A stretch of DNA of 64,000 bases from Aselliscus stoliczkanus. Its lineage: Eukaryota > Chordata > Mammalia > Chiroptera > Hipposideridae. The notes beneath the pieces were generated by a model. The model was given only the letters and a program-made list of their open reading frames with translations. It was not told the DNA's origin and ran no database searches. This document shows positions 25,255 to 36,394 of the stretch, one piece after another; positions within the stretch are counted from its first letter, which is position 1, and each line of letters opens with the position of its first letter. A program made the position numbers and the translations under genes. Where the stretch lies: the NCBI GenBank assembly GCA_033961575.1, contig CM066733.1:137938421-138002420 (forward strand). Direction: 5' to 3'.

Positions 25255-25560
25255 ATGCTGCTTGAGAAGGAAGCATACTATGTATATTGGGGTGTAAACT
25301 GCATTATCTGTATGCAAGATTTACCATATTGATTATATTGTACATGTCTTCTAGATCTTTATTATATCTTATCCACTTGACATGGACTGAGAATCATTTG
25401 TTAAATATCTTAACATTACGGTGTATCTGTGCATTTCATTTTGCATCTCCTATACTACCTGCTTTATGATAGACAATTGCTGTGACATTTGGGGTATTCA
25501 GAGCTTTTATATCTTCATTGTAATGTGTAAACTTTAGCATCACAAGTGTCCTACTTATCT
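25255..25560 (-). pseudogene. L1 ORF2 fragment, antisense
   Basis: 'ctgcttgagaaggaagcatac' (trimmed), 'gtacatgtcttctagatcttt' and 'catttggggtattcagagct' correspond to antisense L1 ORF2. Confidence 0.5.
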
Positions 25561-25659
25561 ACTTTTCTAGTAATATTGTTTTTTAACTTTGGCACTCCTC
25601 TAACCTTATGCACCTTCTATATCAAATACATTACAGTTTCATTAATGTGCCATGACTGC

Positions 25660-25935
25660 TTCCCTGCTTTGTCTCCCTAGAATACTCTGCCCCAATTAGT
25701 GCACCTGGTCCTTCAACTTTCTATCAGGACTTTGCTCAAGGTCACTCTCTTTTTTTCTCACCAGAGCATATAAACATCTCTGTTACGGTATAAAAAAATA
25801 TGGCCAACTATTATTTACCATTTATGTCCTGGTCTGGATTGTGAACTTTTTAAGGATAGTAGCTATATCTATTATTTATCTCTAGGTCCTCGGGACCTGG
25901 CATATAACAAAGGCTCAATGGATGTCTATGATTCA
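25660..25935 (+). mobile_element. L2 LINE 3' end, sense
   Basis: 'gattgtgaactttttaaggat' type phrase, 'tctctaggtcctcgggacc', 'tggcatataacaaaggctca' form the L2 3' end in sense orientation. Confidence 0.65.
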
Positions 25936-26169
25936 AGGTGGTGTTATGAGGTTAAAGCTGTGTTCCAGGCATTAGAAAAGTGAAAGGAAAAGGGGTTTAA
26001 TTCCTAATAATAATAACAAGAAAAGGAGCTGCTTAAGAACAGCTAGGGAAAGTCAGATCCACAGCCAGGTAGGTTGGGATTAGGGGCAGAAAAATACAAA
26101 CATATTAGCTAGCATAATGCTTATGTAAATAAAATAGGATTCAAGAGGACTGGTAGCTTCCAGGAGTGT

Positions 26170-26790
26170 GGCCTATAATGCACAGAAGCCCAACTCAGAC
26201 ACTGGAATCTGGACAAGTATAGTAAGATTTCAATCATCACTAGACTCCATTTCCTGTTATACACACCTATGAGCTATTCAAGCATTAATCTACTGCTTCT
26301 GAGAAAGGATTCTGCAGATATAATTAGATATCAAATCAGTTGTCTATAAGCAAGTTGACTTGGTGAGACTGACATAATTAAAAGGGACAGGAATTTTCTT
26401 GGCAACAGAAATTTGAAGTGTGAGAAAGATTCAACCCAAGGAAGATCCTCCATTTCTGGCTTTGAATACAGAGAGGAACATGGTAGCAACAGATTGAGAG
26501 TCGCCTTTCCTAGCTGAGACAGGCTTTAGCTGACAATCAGCAGGGGAATGGGCGCTCAGTCCTACAATCATAAGGGACTGAATTCCCTAACATTGGAATG
26601 AGTGTGGAACAGGGCTCTGAGTTTCAGATGTAAATACATCCTGCAGGCACTTTGATCTTGGCCTTGTGTGACCCTTAGAGGGGAGTGCAGTTATTTTGTG
26701 TACATAATTCTGAACTTCAGAACTGTGAGCTAATAAATATGTATAGTGTAAAACTGGTAAGTTTGTGGTAATATACTTTAGAACAATGGA
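26170..26790 (+). mobile_element. MaLR/ERVL-like LTR relic
   Basis: 'gaaaggattctgcagatata', 'cagtcctacaatcataaggga', 'ctttgatcttggccttgtgt', 'gaactgtgagctaataaata' and 'agtttgtggtaatatac' are the ordered landmarks of old mammalian MLT/MaLR-type LTR ends. AATAAA near 26732. Subfamily uncertain. Confidence 0.55.
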
Positions 26791-27084
26791 AGAGAAATAC
26801 AACAGGTAGCTAATTTTATACCCCAATCCCTTCCTAATGTGTTTAGCCAGGATTATGTCAAGGGTTATGGATGGGCCTTAGCTTCTAGGTGCAGATCTTT
26901 ATCATTTACATCTGAATAAGGTTTCCGAAGGCAGGACTGAGTTTACCAAGCCTTCTAGAGAGTGAGCCTTGACACTGAGACCCAGTCCCAATGACTAGGA
27001 CCTTTATAGAAGATGTCTGCTACATCCTGTGGCCTGCAACCAATCTTCTGGTATTTTTGAAGCTATGCAGATTTCTTTTAAATC

Positions 27085-27260
27085 CCATTCGATCTTTAAG
27101 CTGAATGATTTGGGGCAAGATATTTAACTAAGCCTCTATTTCTTCCTAGGTAAAAATGGGGATTTAAATAACTATTTCATCAGGTTATTATGAAGATTAG
27201 AGGAGATAATGTCTTTAAGCTTTTAGTGCATTTCTTATAATATAGTAAACACTAAGAAAC
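27085..27260 (+). repeat. MIR SINE relic
   Basis: 'gatttggggcaagatatttaa', 'gcctctatttcttcctaggt' and 'aggttattatgaagattagag' follow MIR order. Another scrap at 28085-28262 ('acaaacctgagtttgagcct'). Confidence 0.65.
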
Positions 27261-28084
27261 TTTAGCTAATATTAATTCACTATCCCAGACAAATTTCTTT
27301 CCTTCTATAATGTTATTTCCTGGTTTAAAGAAAACATAAATATGTGTATAACGGCCAAGAATAAATACTCTTGTGTTCAGAATAGAATAGAGGAAATTTT
27401 GTAAATAATGTCTGTCTGTAAATGTTAGCATATAAATGCAAATAAACACTTATCTGGCTTCAACAGCAGGTAGATTTAGGTAAGTAGAACACAGATGAAT
27501 AACTGAGATTGTGTCCATTTTATCAACACATTTTGTAACATGTTGCTTGTATTTTATTTGAAACACCTGTTACTGATTTCTGAATAGAAAGTTTTTGTTT
27601 ATTTATGCTTTAATTAAGTTAGGCAGATAAATATTGCCATGTTGCTTCCATCATATATTCTACAGTTATTTAGTATTTCTAGCAAAATATTTTCATTTTA
27701 AGAAGAAGTTCAATAGTAGTATTTAACTCAATAATTCTATCAAGCATCCTACTAGATGTATGGTGAATTAGTCCCTATGAAGATATTAAGATTAAAAAGT
27801 CATTGTCCTGTCCTAAAACTCAGGGGCTTTTGGGGTTAAGAAGACTAATTGGAAAGATTCTGCAATAGTTACTAAAAGGAGTAACATGGATAAACTTAGG
27901 ACCAGCAAGTTTAAGGGAAAAAGGAGATGCTGATGAGAAAATGTTAATATGATAAATCAAGAGCATTTGGAAACCAACCAGAGATGGAGAATGAGGAAGA
28001 ATAAGGAATGAAAATGCCTTCCATTTTTGTTATCCAGGACCAATGAGCTAGCAAGCTCTATCAAGTCTATCCCCACAACTCTGC
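27261..28084. other. Intergenic, nothing recognised
   Basis: AT-rich unique sequence between two MIR scraps. Confidence 0.5.
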
Positions 28085-28304
28085 AAGCAAGTAAAAGAGA
28101 AAGAACACAATCCTTTTCAGTTAGACAAACCTGAGTTTGAGCCTCGATTCTACCATTTATGAGCAACATGGCTATGGGAAAATTTCTTAATGTCCTTGAG
28201 ATTTGATTTCATTGATGACAATATCTTGATAACTGTATTTGGTTATCTCTATCATTCAACTTGTTTGAAACTCAAATGATAATATGCAAAAAAGACCACT
28301 TAGG

Positions 28305-28442
28305 GGCCGGCCGAGTGGCTCAGTTGATTAAGAGCTCGCTCAAGAGTGCGAGCTGAGCTCTGAGCAACGGCAGTTCAATGCTAGCTCGAGCTGAGTTGCC
28401 GTTGAGCTGCCAATAGATGGCAGGATGGCTCAGCTAAGAAAA
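28305..28442 (+). mobile_element. Ves/Rhin-like tRNA-derived SINE with 17-bp TSD
   Basis: It starts ggccggccgagtggctcag, has an A-box-like head, a GCAGTTCAATGC B-box-like motif, a ggcaggatggctcagcta end and an A-tail. The TSD aaaaaagaccacttagg is exact at 28288-28304 and 28443-28459. It lies only about 50 bp left of the DSTN insertion. Confidence 0.85.
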
Positions 28443-28508
28443 AAAAAAGACCACTTAGGTTTTCTTGGGAAGATGGTGATGTCACTGACTGAATTAGTTA
28501 TCAGAGGT

Positions 28509-29313
28509 AGAAAAGCAGATTTCTGGCTGCTGGTCCCGCTTCTGTTAGGAGGACGCTCAGCCGACTCGGCGCCTGCCCGACGCCCTCCCCCGCGTCCCTG
28601 CTGTTGCCGCGACAAAGATAGCCTCAGGAGTGCAAGTTGCTGATGAAGTATGTTGCATCTTTTATGACATGAAAGTTCGCAAGTGTTCCACACCAGAAGA
28701 AATCAAGAAAAGAAAGAAGGCTGTCATTTTTTGTCTCAGTGCAGACAAGAAGTGCATCATTGTAGAAGAAGGCAAAGAGATCTTGGTTGGAGATGTTGGT
28801 GTGACCATAACCGACCCTTTCAAGCATTTTGTGGGCATGCTTCCTGAGAAAGATTGTCGCTATGCTTTGTATGATGCAAGCTTTGAAACCAAGGAATCCA
28901 GAAAAGAGGAGTTGATGTTTTTTTTGTGGGCACCAGAGCTAGCACCTCTGAAAAGTAAAATGATCTATGCAAGCTCCAAGGATGCAATCAAAAAGAAATT
29001 TCAAGGTATAAAACATGAATGTCAAGCAAATGGGCCAGAAGACCTCAATCGGGCCTGTATTGCTGAAAAGCTAGGTGGATCCTTAATTGTAGCTTTTGAA
29101 GGATGCCCTGTGTAGATCATTCAGTGCCACAGATCGAAAGCTTCCATGTTTCATGTTATTCTCTTGCTGTATAAGTAAAGCAAATATATTTAGGCCGGGG
29201 TCACACTGAGGGGGAGCTGTCTTGTCTGCTGTTAGAGTAAACTAAATATTCTATAAACATGTGCAAACAGCCCTAAATAAATCTAAAATCTAAAAGAAAA
29301 GCAGATTTCTGGC
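28509..29313 (+). mobile_element. Complete retroposition unit carrying the DSTN retrocopy, with 19-bp TSDs
   Basis: The 19-mer agaaaagcagatttctggc occurs at 28509-28527 and again, identically, at 29295-29313. Between them are about 90 nt of GC-rich destrin 5'UTR (28528-28617), the coding frame, about 175 nt of 3'UTR and a degraded A-rich tail. AATAAA lies at 29276-29281, just before the tail, so the source mRNA used a proximal poly(A) site. Identical TSDs mean the insertion is young or lightly mutated. Confidence 0.92.
28618..29115 (+). pseudogene. DSTN: Processed retrocopy of destrin (ADF), full reading frame but ATG changed to ATA
   Basis: An intronless copy of destrin (actin-depolymerizing factor), the ADF/cofilin protein that severs and depolymerizes actin filaments. 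The frame from 28618 to the TAG at 29113-29115 has 165 codons, the normal destrin length, with no frameshift or internal stop. Visible landmarks: [11 protein letters not shown]-terminus, the KKRKKAV basic (nuclear localization) segment near residue 30, the [17 protein letters not shown] actin-binding long helix near residues 112-128, and the end IVAFEGCPV. By memory, Arg13 is Cys here (CGC to TGC, a CpG change), and the start codon is ATA at 28618-28620. The next in-frame ATG is Met18 (28669-28671), so translation from there would lose the first helix region. CFL1 and CFL2 are excluded by the [17 protein letters not shown] and [13 protein letters not shown] blocks. A GC-rich 5'UTR piece precedes it and a 3'UTR with AATAAA follows. 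The copy is flanked by a 19-bp target duplication. It probably arose by L1-mediated retrotransposition and is quite recent, given almost no coding decay. Confidence 0.93.
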
Positions 29314-29569
29314 CAGCTTTGAGGAAGATGGGGAGTTCAGATCATGGGGTGATTTAAAAAGCAGCAGGATGTTCAGGTGTAAATATCAAAAACACCATTT
29401 GGAGATAGCCCTGGTTAAACGAAGAAACAAAAATACAAAAACAAACAAACAAAAAAGGAGTTAAGAATCACCTTATCGTACTGATGGTTGAAACTATGAG
29501 ATATATAAGATAGTCAAAGAAATTTGAAGGATCTGTCAGATTTCAAAAGGAAAATAATGCAATGACTAT

Positions 29570-30130
29570 TTGTTCACTCATTAACTCCTTCATTTATTTA
29601 TTAATTGAAAACCTATTGAATGTTTGCTATATGCTAAATACAGAGTTAAGCCCTATCTATACAAACATGATTAGGACAAGAAGTTCATCTTTTAAAAGTA
29701 AAACGAAACTTGAGCACAAATGAATTTAATTTAATTAGAGATAATAAGGCATAGACACTGTGCATATGCAATTTCCTTTGGGGCAAGGGAGGTTATTAAG
29801 GAGGATCATAGAGTTAAGATGATGCTTAGGGAGCTGAGGAATAAGTAAGCAAGTAAGAGGTAAAAGGGCTTCACAGAAGGTGGATTAATTCCTGCACACA
29901 CATGCCCACACAGAGACATAAAAGCCCAGGAAGTGCTAATAAAACAGCAAATCAAGAAACATGGCTAGAGTCCAGAGATGGTGAGAGAGGAAACTAGAGG
30001 TAAGGTGGGAGAAGATGATGAATGGGAGATTCTTAAGGAATTCAGTTGCTTTTTTTCTGTAAATGATGAGCACTCATTGAAGAACAGAGTATCTAGAAAA
30101 AGATGGATGCAGTTAAATTTTACATTTTTA
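29570..30130 (-). mobile_element. L2 LINE fragment, antisense
   Basis: Starts with a reversed L2 tail (tcattaactccttcatttat), then 'ttcacagaaggtggattaatt' and 'gagattcttaaggaattcagt'. Decayed. Confidence 0.5.
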
Positions 30131-30312
30131 ATCAAACATTAACTTCACCAGAATTCACTATGGCAACAAATATTCCATGTCATGAGAGAGAAAAGAAGAG
30201 CTGAATTGCTTTTGACAACTAATGTAATAGTTTATGTTAAAACAAATCCTATGAGTCTGTAGCAGATTGCAAAAGTGGCAACATAGTAGCTCCCATCAAA
30301 AAGTGAAATCTG

Positions 30313-30427
30313 GGGCTGGCCAAGTGACGTGGTGGTTAAGAACTGGCTTGGGAAGCCAGCTGCCCCAGTTCGAGTCCCACATATGAGGGCCAGTGACACT
30401 GCCCTCAAAAAAAAAAAAAAAAAAAAA
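30313..30427 (+). mobile_element. tRNA-derived SINE (short GGCTGGCC type)
   Basis: Same family as at 2.5 kb: gggctggccaagtgacgtgg head, cagttcgagtcccac B box, gagggccagtgacactgccc end and an A-tail. TSD tgaaatctg at 30304-30312 and 30428-30436. Confidence 0.88.
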
Positions 30428-30479
30428 TGAAATCTGTTTTCTACCCTTGAATCTGGAATTGCCTTGTTAGTTTTGTACT

Positions 30480-30825
30480 GGCCATTGGCATGTAGAGAAT
30501 ATGATTTTATGTGAATGCCAAGCATGTCCCCTTTGGACACTTCCACCATCTCTTGGAATCCTGCTACAGCTATGTGAACAAGTCCAAGCTTCTCTGCTGA
30601 AGGGTAAGAGACGTGGGGCCCACATGAGCTGAAGCCATCTTAGGCCACCTAGCCTCCAGCTCTGACCACTGACTACAGTCACATGAACAAGCCCAGCAAA
30701 TACTAGTCTGTCCAGCTATACCTAGCCCAAATTGCCAACCCACAGAATCATGAGCAATATAAAGGATATTATTTTAAACCCCTAAATTTTGGAGTAATTT
30801 GTTACACAGTAAAGGAAACTGAAAC
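30480..30825 (+). mobile_element. LTR-like relic with old ERVL/MaLR-type end
   Basis: 'cccaaattgccaacccacaga', 'atcatgagcaatataaagga' and 'gtaatttgttacacagtaaag' form a familiar old LTR end. A scrap of the same end recurs at 40430-40480. Family not certain. Confidence 0.4.
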
Positions 30826-31942
30826 AGTCTGCCAATTATGTATCAGCAAATGCAACTTTTTCAGAAACAAATGGCCTCATTTATTGGTCTTTCCATCACA
30901 AGCTTGAACCACACCATGTGGGAGTCAATCATTCATGCTCAATTAGTTATTCATACACTCAATGCCATAAAATTAATTTATATTCCAATCATTTGAAATA
31001 GTATCCTTCAAACAGGGACTGTGGTTACTTTGAGTTAGTTTAAGAAGGTTTTGTTATAGCCAATGAATAACATAAATAGGATTTGAGAAGAAAAATTTAT
31101 CCTCCTTACTAAAATAAATTGTTTTCAAGTACTTAGAACTTTCGTTAACATAAAAATAACAGAAAAATTAATGAGCTAAGTCAAATCGTTCTTATCTTTA
31201 ATAGTTCATTAGCATAGACTGTTACAATTTGTACAATAAAGCAGTAGAATTTCAGCTGAAAAGAATACTCTGTTTCTTACTTTGTTTATTCAAATGTTTT
31301 TTTTCTCTCATCTGGTATTAAATTAGTGAAACGTTTCTGATATTTGCCACTCAATAATTTTCCCACTGACAGGAAGACATGTACACATATCACACTTATG
31401 ATAATCTAACTTCCTCCATATCTAAAATCTAAGTCTGTCTCCTGAGTTGTGTCTTACCTCATTTTTAAAAAATAAATACTCTAATGTCTGTCTCCCAACA
31501 CCAAGCCCATGATTTCAGTTTGCTATTCTGTGACCAAATTCTTTCATCTAACCTGTAAAAGCACTGTGGTAAGAATTATGGACTTTGAAATCTAGATAAA
31601 GAGGAAAATATACACAGGAAAAAGATTTTTTTGACTAATTGACTTTCTGACATGAGAGTGATATTTTTTGTTTTTAAATATGCATACCTTCTTATAGTAT
31701 ACTTTCCATCAGCAACGTCTAAAAATTCCTGTTTGCTACACCTTCTACTGCACCAGAAATCATTGTTTAAAATGCTGCCAATTTCTTAAGTAAAATCTGC
31801 TATTTTAGAGTTTCTTTAATTTCAATTTATTTTATTAGTGAGATTGAATATATTTTTATCAGTTGATTTGAATTTTTTCTTATCAGTTTCTCAGTCATTT
31901 CCTCGGATAATATCTGAAATGACTGGGCATTATTTTGCTTCC

Positions 31943-31945
<3 letters not shown>
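30826..31945. other. Intergenic, little recognised
   Basis: AT-rich. 31660-31760 has weak antisense L1 3'UTR flavour ('ccatcagcaacgtctaaaaa'); nothing else. Confidence 0.45.

Positions 31946-32034
<89 letters not shown>
31946..32034. repeat. (CT)n microsatellite
   Basis: About 89 bp of nearly pure CT, broken once by an extra C near 31991. Produces spurious Ser-Leu and Glu-Arg frames. Confidence 0.98.
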
Positions 32035-32039
<5 letters not shown>

Positions 32040-32457
32040 CTTATTCCTCAGTTATATTTCCTAAAAACTTTTGCTTTATAATAATAAGTAAAGAGCATAA
32101 GTGCAGAAGAAGTAGCCATGGGGAGAAAATGTACACCAGGAACAGGAAAAAGTGGAAACTTTCTTACCCTAAGCTTTTCCTTTAGGAGAAACAGTTTTGC
32201 CAAGCCCCAAGAATGGACCACTCAGCCCTGTTAAGGAGGATTTTCAAGAATCCTCATTCTGGGAGATTTTGGAGAACAACGCAAAATGGCTATAATTCTA
32301 TCTGGGCAGATGATTCACTCGGCTTGCAATGTTCTTACTTCCTGAATCCTAGAGCTGAGTGCTTTAGTATCTCAGACTGCATTATACAAGCAGAAAAGAA
32401 CTAAAGAAGCAGTTATTCAATTTTCCAGTACAAATTCACAGAGAGAGGTGTGGCAAA

Positions 32458-32650
32458 GCAATGGTTCCAAAGTATGGGTGCCGGCGCAGCGGGAGCCGGA
32501 GCAGCCGCAGCAGCAGCAGCACCTGGGAGCTTGTTAGAAATGCAACCCTCGGGCCCTGCCTCAGAGCTAGGAAATCAGAAGCTCTGCAGTCGGGCCTGAA
32601 ATCTGCGTTTAACAAGCCTTCCAGGCGATTCTGAAGCACAGTCCACTTTC
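32458..32650. mobile_element. MER5-type hAT relic with a GC-rich CAG expansion
   Basis: 'caatggttccaaagtatggg' end, then GC-rich GCCGGxGCAG-type repeats (32480-32521), then 'cctgggagcttgttagaaatg', 'aaatctgcgtttaacaagcc' and 'ttccaggcgattctgaagcac' in MER5 order. Confidence 0.75.
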
Positions 32651-32999
32651 AGGACTATTCACCTTGAGTACCATGTGCCCACCTGCATAAACAAGAAAAT
32701 GACATCTTATGTCCAAGTTATTCCAATTTGTCCTGTTTCTCATGGTATGAAATTCTTTCATGCTCACCATCATTGTATCGCAGTTAGTTTAAAGCTTCCC
32801 AGAATAGGAGTAATCTAAAGTTACCATTTAAAACAGAAATACTTATACTCCTGCTTGGAAGCTCACTTAACGTTTAATATTCCTATGGGACTTCCTGAGC
32901 CTGCCCAGAGATTGGAACTTTTAAAAAAGGGGATTTTTTCTTTTTTAATTTACAGATCATTATCTGGGGTCTTTCACAGGGAGCTTCTCAAAGACCATT

Positions 33000-33020
33000 C
33001 ATTCATTCATTCATTCATTT
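33000..33020. repeat. (ATTC)n short repeat
   Basis: About five attc units. Confidence 0.9.
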
Positions 33021-33189
33021 GATAAAACTTATTTTCTGTCTTTTCCTTTGAGATAAAGCAAACATACCAAAGGAAAAAAATGTGCCTATCACAATATGTA
33101 TTCCTTTTACCTATCTTGATTATTTTCAGAATTATTATTATGTAAAAGGTGTCACCCCATGTGTTTTGAATTAAAAGGTGAATATGTGA

Positions 33190-33535
33190 ATATCAACCCT
33201 TGTTTGATGAGATTACAAATTGGTGCAGCCATTATGGGAAACAGTATGGAGGTTCCTCAAAAAATTAAAAATAGAACTACCTTATAACTCAGCAATTCCA
33301 CTCCTGAGTATTTATCCAAAGAAACCCAAAACATTAATTTGAAGAGATATATGTACCTCTATGTGTATTGCAGCACTGTTCACAGTAGCCAACATATAGA
33401 AACAGCCAAAAATGCCTATCAATAAACAACTGGATAAAAAAATAATGTACATATATATAATGGAGTATTACTTGGCCTAAAAAAACAACAACAATGAAAT
33501 CTTACCATTTGCAACAATATGGATGGACCTAGAAA
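33190..33535 (+). mobile_element. L1 3' end (ORF2 terminus and 3'UTR)
   Basis: 'ggtgcagccattatgggaaac', 'gtatggaggttcctcaaaaa', 'cagcaattccactcctgagt' and 'aatatggatggacctagaaa' are the standard L1 3'-end phrases, sense orientation, only moderately decayed. Confidence 0.85.
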
Positions 33536-34499
33536 GGTCCCCTGGGGCTTGACAGCAGCAAAAACTAGAAAGCCAACTCTCTGTTTTCTGGCCGTGTGGG
33601 AAGTACTGAGGAATTCTGAGAGCGCCCACTATGCCCACCGCCCAAAGTTTAGAGAAAGAGGGTGAAGGCCTGGGAACATATATGCAGACAAGGGTTTATT
33701 TTCAAAAAAAAAAAAAAACATTAAGATGTAAACTGGGTTTTTAACTGAGTAGAGGTGGAGTACCTCTTATCTACAAATATGGCATACATCTTTGTTTTCA
33801 CCTGGCAAAAAGTGGGTCTTCCCATCAAAGCTAAGTTCAAATGATTGAGCACATTCCAGAACCCAAGTAGTCAAGACCAAACTTTGTCACGGCATCCATG
33901 GAACAGGAGAAAAAAGAAAGAACCCCGGGTTAAGAGCCAGAGACAGCAGCAGGCAGCTGAGGAGGTTGGCACTGATGAAATCCAACAAGACAGGTAAAAG
34001 AAAAGGAGCCCCAAATTATTCCGTAACAAGAAAATAGAACAAAATCACATTTGGTACTCAGTTCCCGCAGTCAGTTGAGATGGAAAAACAAGTCTTTCCT
34101 AGAGTGGTTAGAAATATCAAAATATCTATACAGAAAGACCAGCATGAGAATAAGGAAAAGTCTTCTAATCAAAATAACGTTATTGTTTCTATAAGGAAGA
34201 GGCTCTTCTGTGACCAGAGCTAAAAGAGCGACCTCCTGCTTCTTGAAAAAATGTAGACATAAAGTAGGGATAATCTTAAGAGCAGGCAAGATAGAGTGCA
34301 ACCTCTGCAGGGAGATAGACTTTTCTATCTCTTCTATGACCACAATTTTATTACACTTTCTTACTTCTTGTGTTTGCATTTAATCTTTAAATAGCTAGTA
34401 TATTTGCCCCCCCCCAAATATAAAGAAACTCATGATGGGGAAATGTCTCCCTCCCACCACTGTCCTCTGTTTGCCCAGCACTCCTCCTCATACCATCCT
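33536..34499. other. Unassigned sequence after L1 end
   Basis: 33540-33720 is GC-richer and ends in an A-run (33705-33718), so it may be a short retroposed or LTR-derived piece that I cannot name. 34071-34379 has an open minus-strand frame of 102 codons without homology. Confidence 0.4.
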
Positions 34500-35140
34500 C
34501 ACCAGGCACCAATGTTATTACTTTGTTGTTCATCCTTCCAAAATTCCTTCAAGCATATAAAATAAAAATAACGTATATATTTTTCTACCATTTTTATTTC
34601 AGGTTAACATGCTTTGCACACTCTTCTGTGCCTTGGACTTTTCACTTAACAATGTATCTGAATAATCTTTCCATGATATTAAAGACAGCTTATTATACAT
34701 TGTATTATATTGCAACGTTATAATTTATATCTAGCATCCCATTGGTCCACATTTAGGTTGCTTCTTTTTTTTTTGAGGGCAGTGTCAGTGGCCCTCATAT
34801 GTGGAACCAAACCAGGGCCACTGGCTTCCCAAGTCAGCGCTTAACCACCGCGCCACTCCGCCAGCCCTAGATTGCTTCTAATCTTTTCCAACTACAAGTA
34901 ATTCTCCAATTTATAGCCTTGTTTATGAATCATATTTTAGGCGTGCAAGTATATTAGAGCAATATATTCCCAGAAGCCAGATGGTTGAGTCCATTTTATT
35001 TGTCTTTGTAATTTTGATAGGTTAATACCAAAATTGCCATCCCATAGAGATTATATCAATTTATACTCCCACCAGAGATGTACAAAGGAGCCTGTGCCCA
35101 AGATTATATCAAACTTTTCAGTTTCTGCTTGTGTGACAAG
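34500..35140 (-). mobile_element. Old L1 3'UTR, antisense, split by a SINE
   Basis: 'ttcacttaacaatgtatctg', 'catttaggttgcttct' / 'gattgcttctaatcttttcc', and 'tttatactcccaccagagatg' are antisense L1M phrases on both sides of the SINE at 34766-34867. Confidence 0.75.
34766..34867 (-). mobile_element. tRNA-derived SINE (short type), antisense, inside an old L1
   Basis: T-run, then gagggcagtgtcagtggccc, ending agtcagcgcttaaccaccgc-gccactc. TSD taggttgcttct (34754-34765) against tagattgcttct (34868-34879). It splits an older antisense L1 3'UTR. Confidence 0.88.
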
Positions 35141-35189
35141 TGAAAATTATTCAACAAGCTTCTGTGATGAGTGAGAGGAAGAATCTTCT

Positions 35190-35960
35190 CATATGTTAAA
35201 GAGCCAATTTGCATTATTTTGTGAACTGTTTATATTATTTGTCCTTTTCTCTGTCAAGTTATTAGAAAGTTTGATGTTAAAAACTGTAACAATCAATATG
35301 GCATGGTCACCAGCCAATAGTAAACAATGCCAACCAATTCCAATGGAAGCCAGGTATAAACATCTGGAAAGTCTGTGGCATCATGTTCCAATGGAAAATT
35401 AGCACTGACCCTTGGTCTTTTACTGAGTGTTTTCAGAATAGAAGAAGAGTTGAAAATAACTTTTCTATGTTTATCATTTATTTTCTACATTTGCTTATGC
35501 TATTTTTTGGAGGGTAATCCAAATGTTTTTAATTTTAGTTGATTCAATTTTCAAACCCTTGTTCTATGCCATCTACTTTTTCAATTAGAGTTTCTATTCC
35601 CAGAACTTCAGAAAATTATTTTGTTTTTTGAGTACATGTGACTTCAAATTTTCACATTTAAACATTTTAAAGATTTGATTGATATCTTAGTATATATAGT
35701 GAGATGTAAATATATTCCTTATTTTTTCTGGATACTTTGTTGTCTAACTCTACTTATTAATTAGCCTTTTTTCCACACTGACTTAAAAGCAACCTTACCC
35801 ATATACTAAATTACCATATAAATCTGGGTTTATTTCTACACTTTCTATTCTATTTCATTAATCTGTATAAACCTTCACATGCTAGTAGCACATTGTTTTA
35901 ATTAGTAAATCTTTATAATATTGTTTAAACCACTTTAGGGCTTCTCTACCTTCATTGCTC
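35190..35960 (-). mobile_element. Old antisense L1 text, decayed
   Basis: T-rich sequence with scraps such as 'cttttctctgtcaagttatt' and 'ttcaaacccttgttctatgc'. Probably a continuation of the antisense L1; weakly supported. Confidence 0.35.
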
Positions 35961-36044
35961 TTCTTTTTCAAAGTTCTTTTGTTTATTTTTGTTTATTCTC
36001 CCACATTAGAGATAGATTTGGTTCCCCTCTGCTTCAAAAACAAT

Positions 36045-36390
36045 GTTGATGCCACATTCATACATCACTGGTGGGGACAAAAAATGAGGAAGGGAAGTTG
36101 GTAATGTAGTAAAATCGCATGTGCATTTTCCCTTGGAAAAGCAATCCTAATTCTAGTGATCTAGCCAAAAAAATCATTAGCAAAAAAGGAAAAAGATATA
36201 GGCACAAGATAATTCATCAAAGCACTATTTGTAACAGCAGAAAACAAATGAAAAATCCCTGGGGAATCCTAAATTATTACCAGGAAGAAGCTAGCTGAAT
36301 AAAATATGTATATTTACACAATGGAGTAATGTGTGGCTGTAAGAGGGATTAAGGACCATCAATATATACTATAAAGAGGGAGCTGAGTAA
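36045..36390 (+). mobile_element. Old L1 3' end, sense
   Basis: 'catacatcactggtggggac', 'aaagcactatttgtaacagc', 'ctgaataaaatatgtatattt' and 'caatggagtaatgtgtggct' follow L1M 3'-end order. Confidence 0.7.
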
Positions 36391-36394
36391 AGTG

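Noticed and set aside
28425..28643. 72-codon frame over the retrocopy 5' region
   Set aside because: Out of frame with destrin, starts in the SINE tail and runs over the GC-rich 5'UTR.
28618..29115. Cofilin 1 or 2 retrocopy
   Set aside because: [28 protein letters not shown] and the GCPV end are destrin-specific by memory of the family.
31838..32185. Ser-Leu repeat protein frame and reverse Arg-Glu frame
   Set aside because: Both are read from the CT microsatellite.
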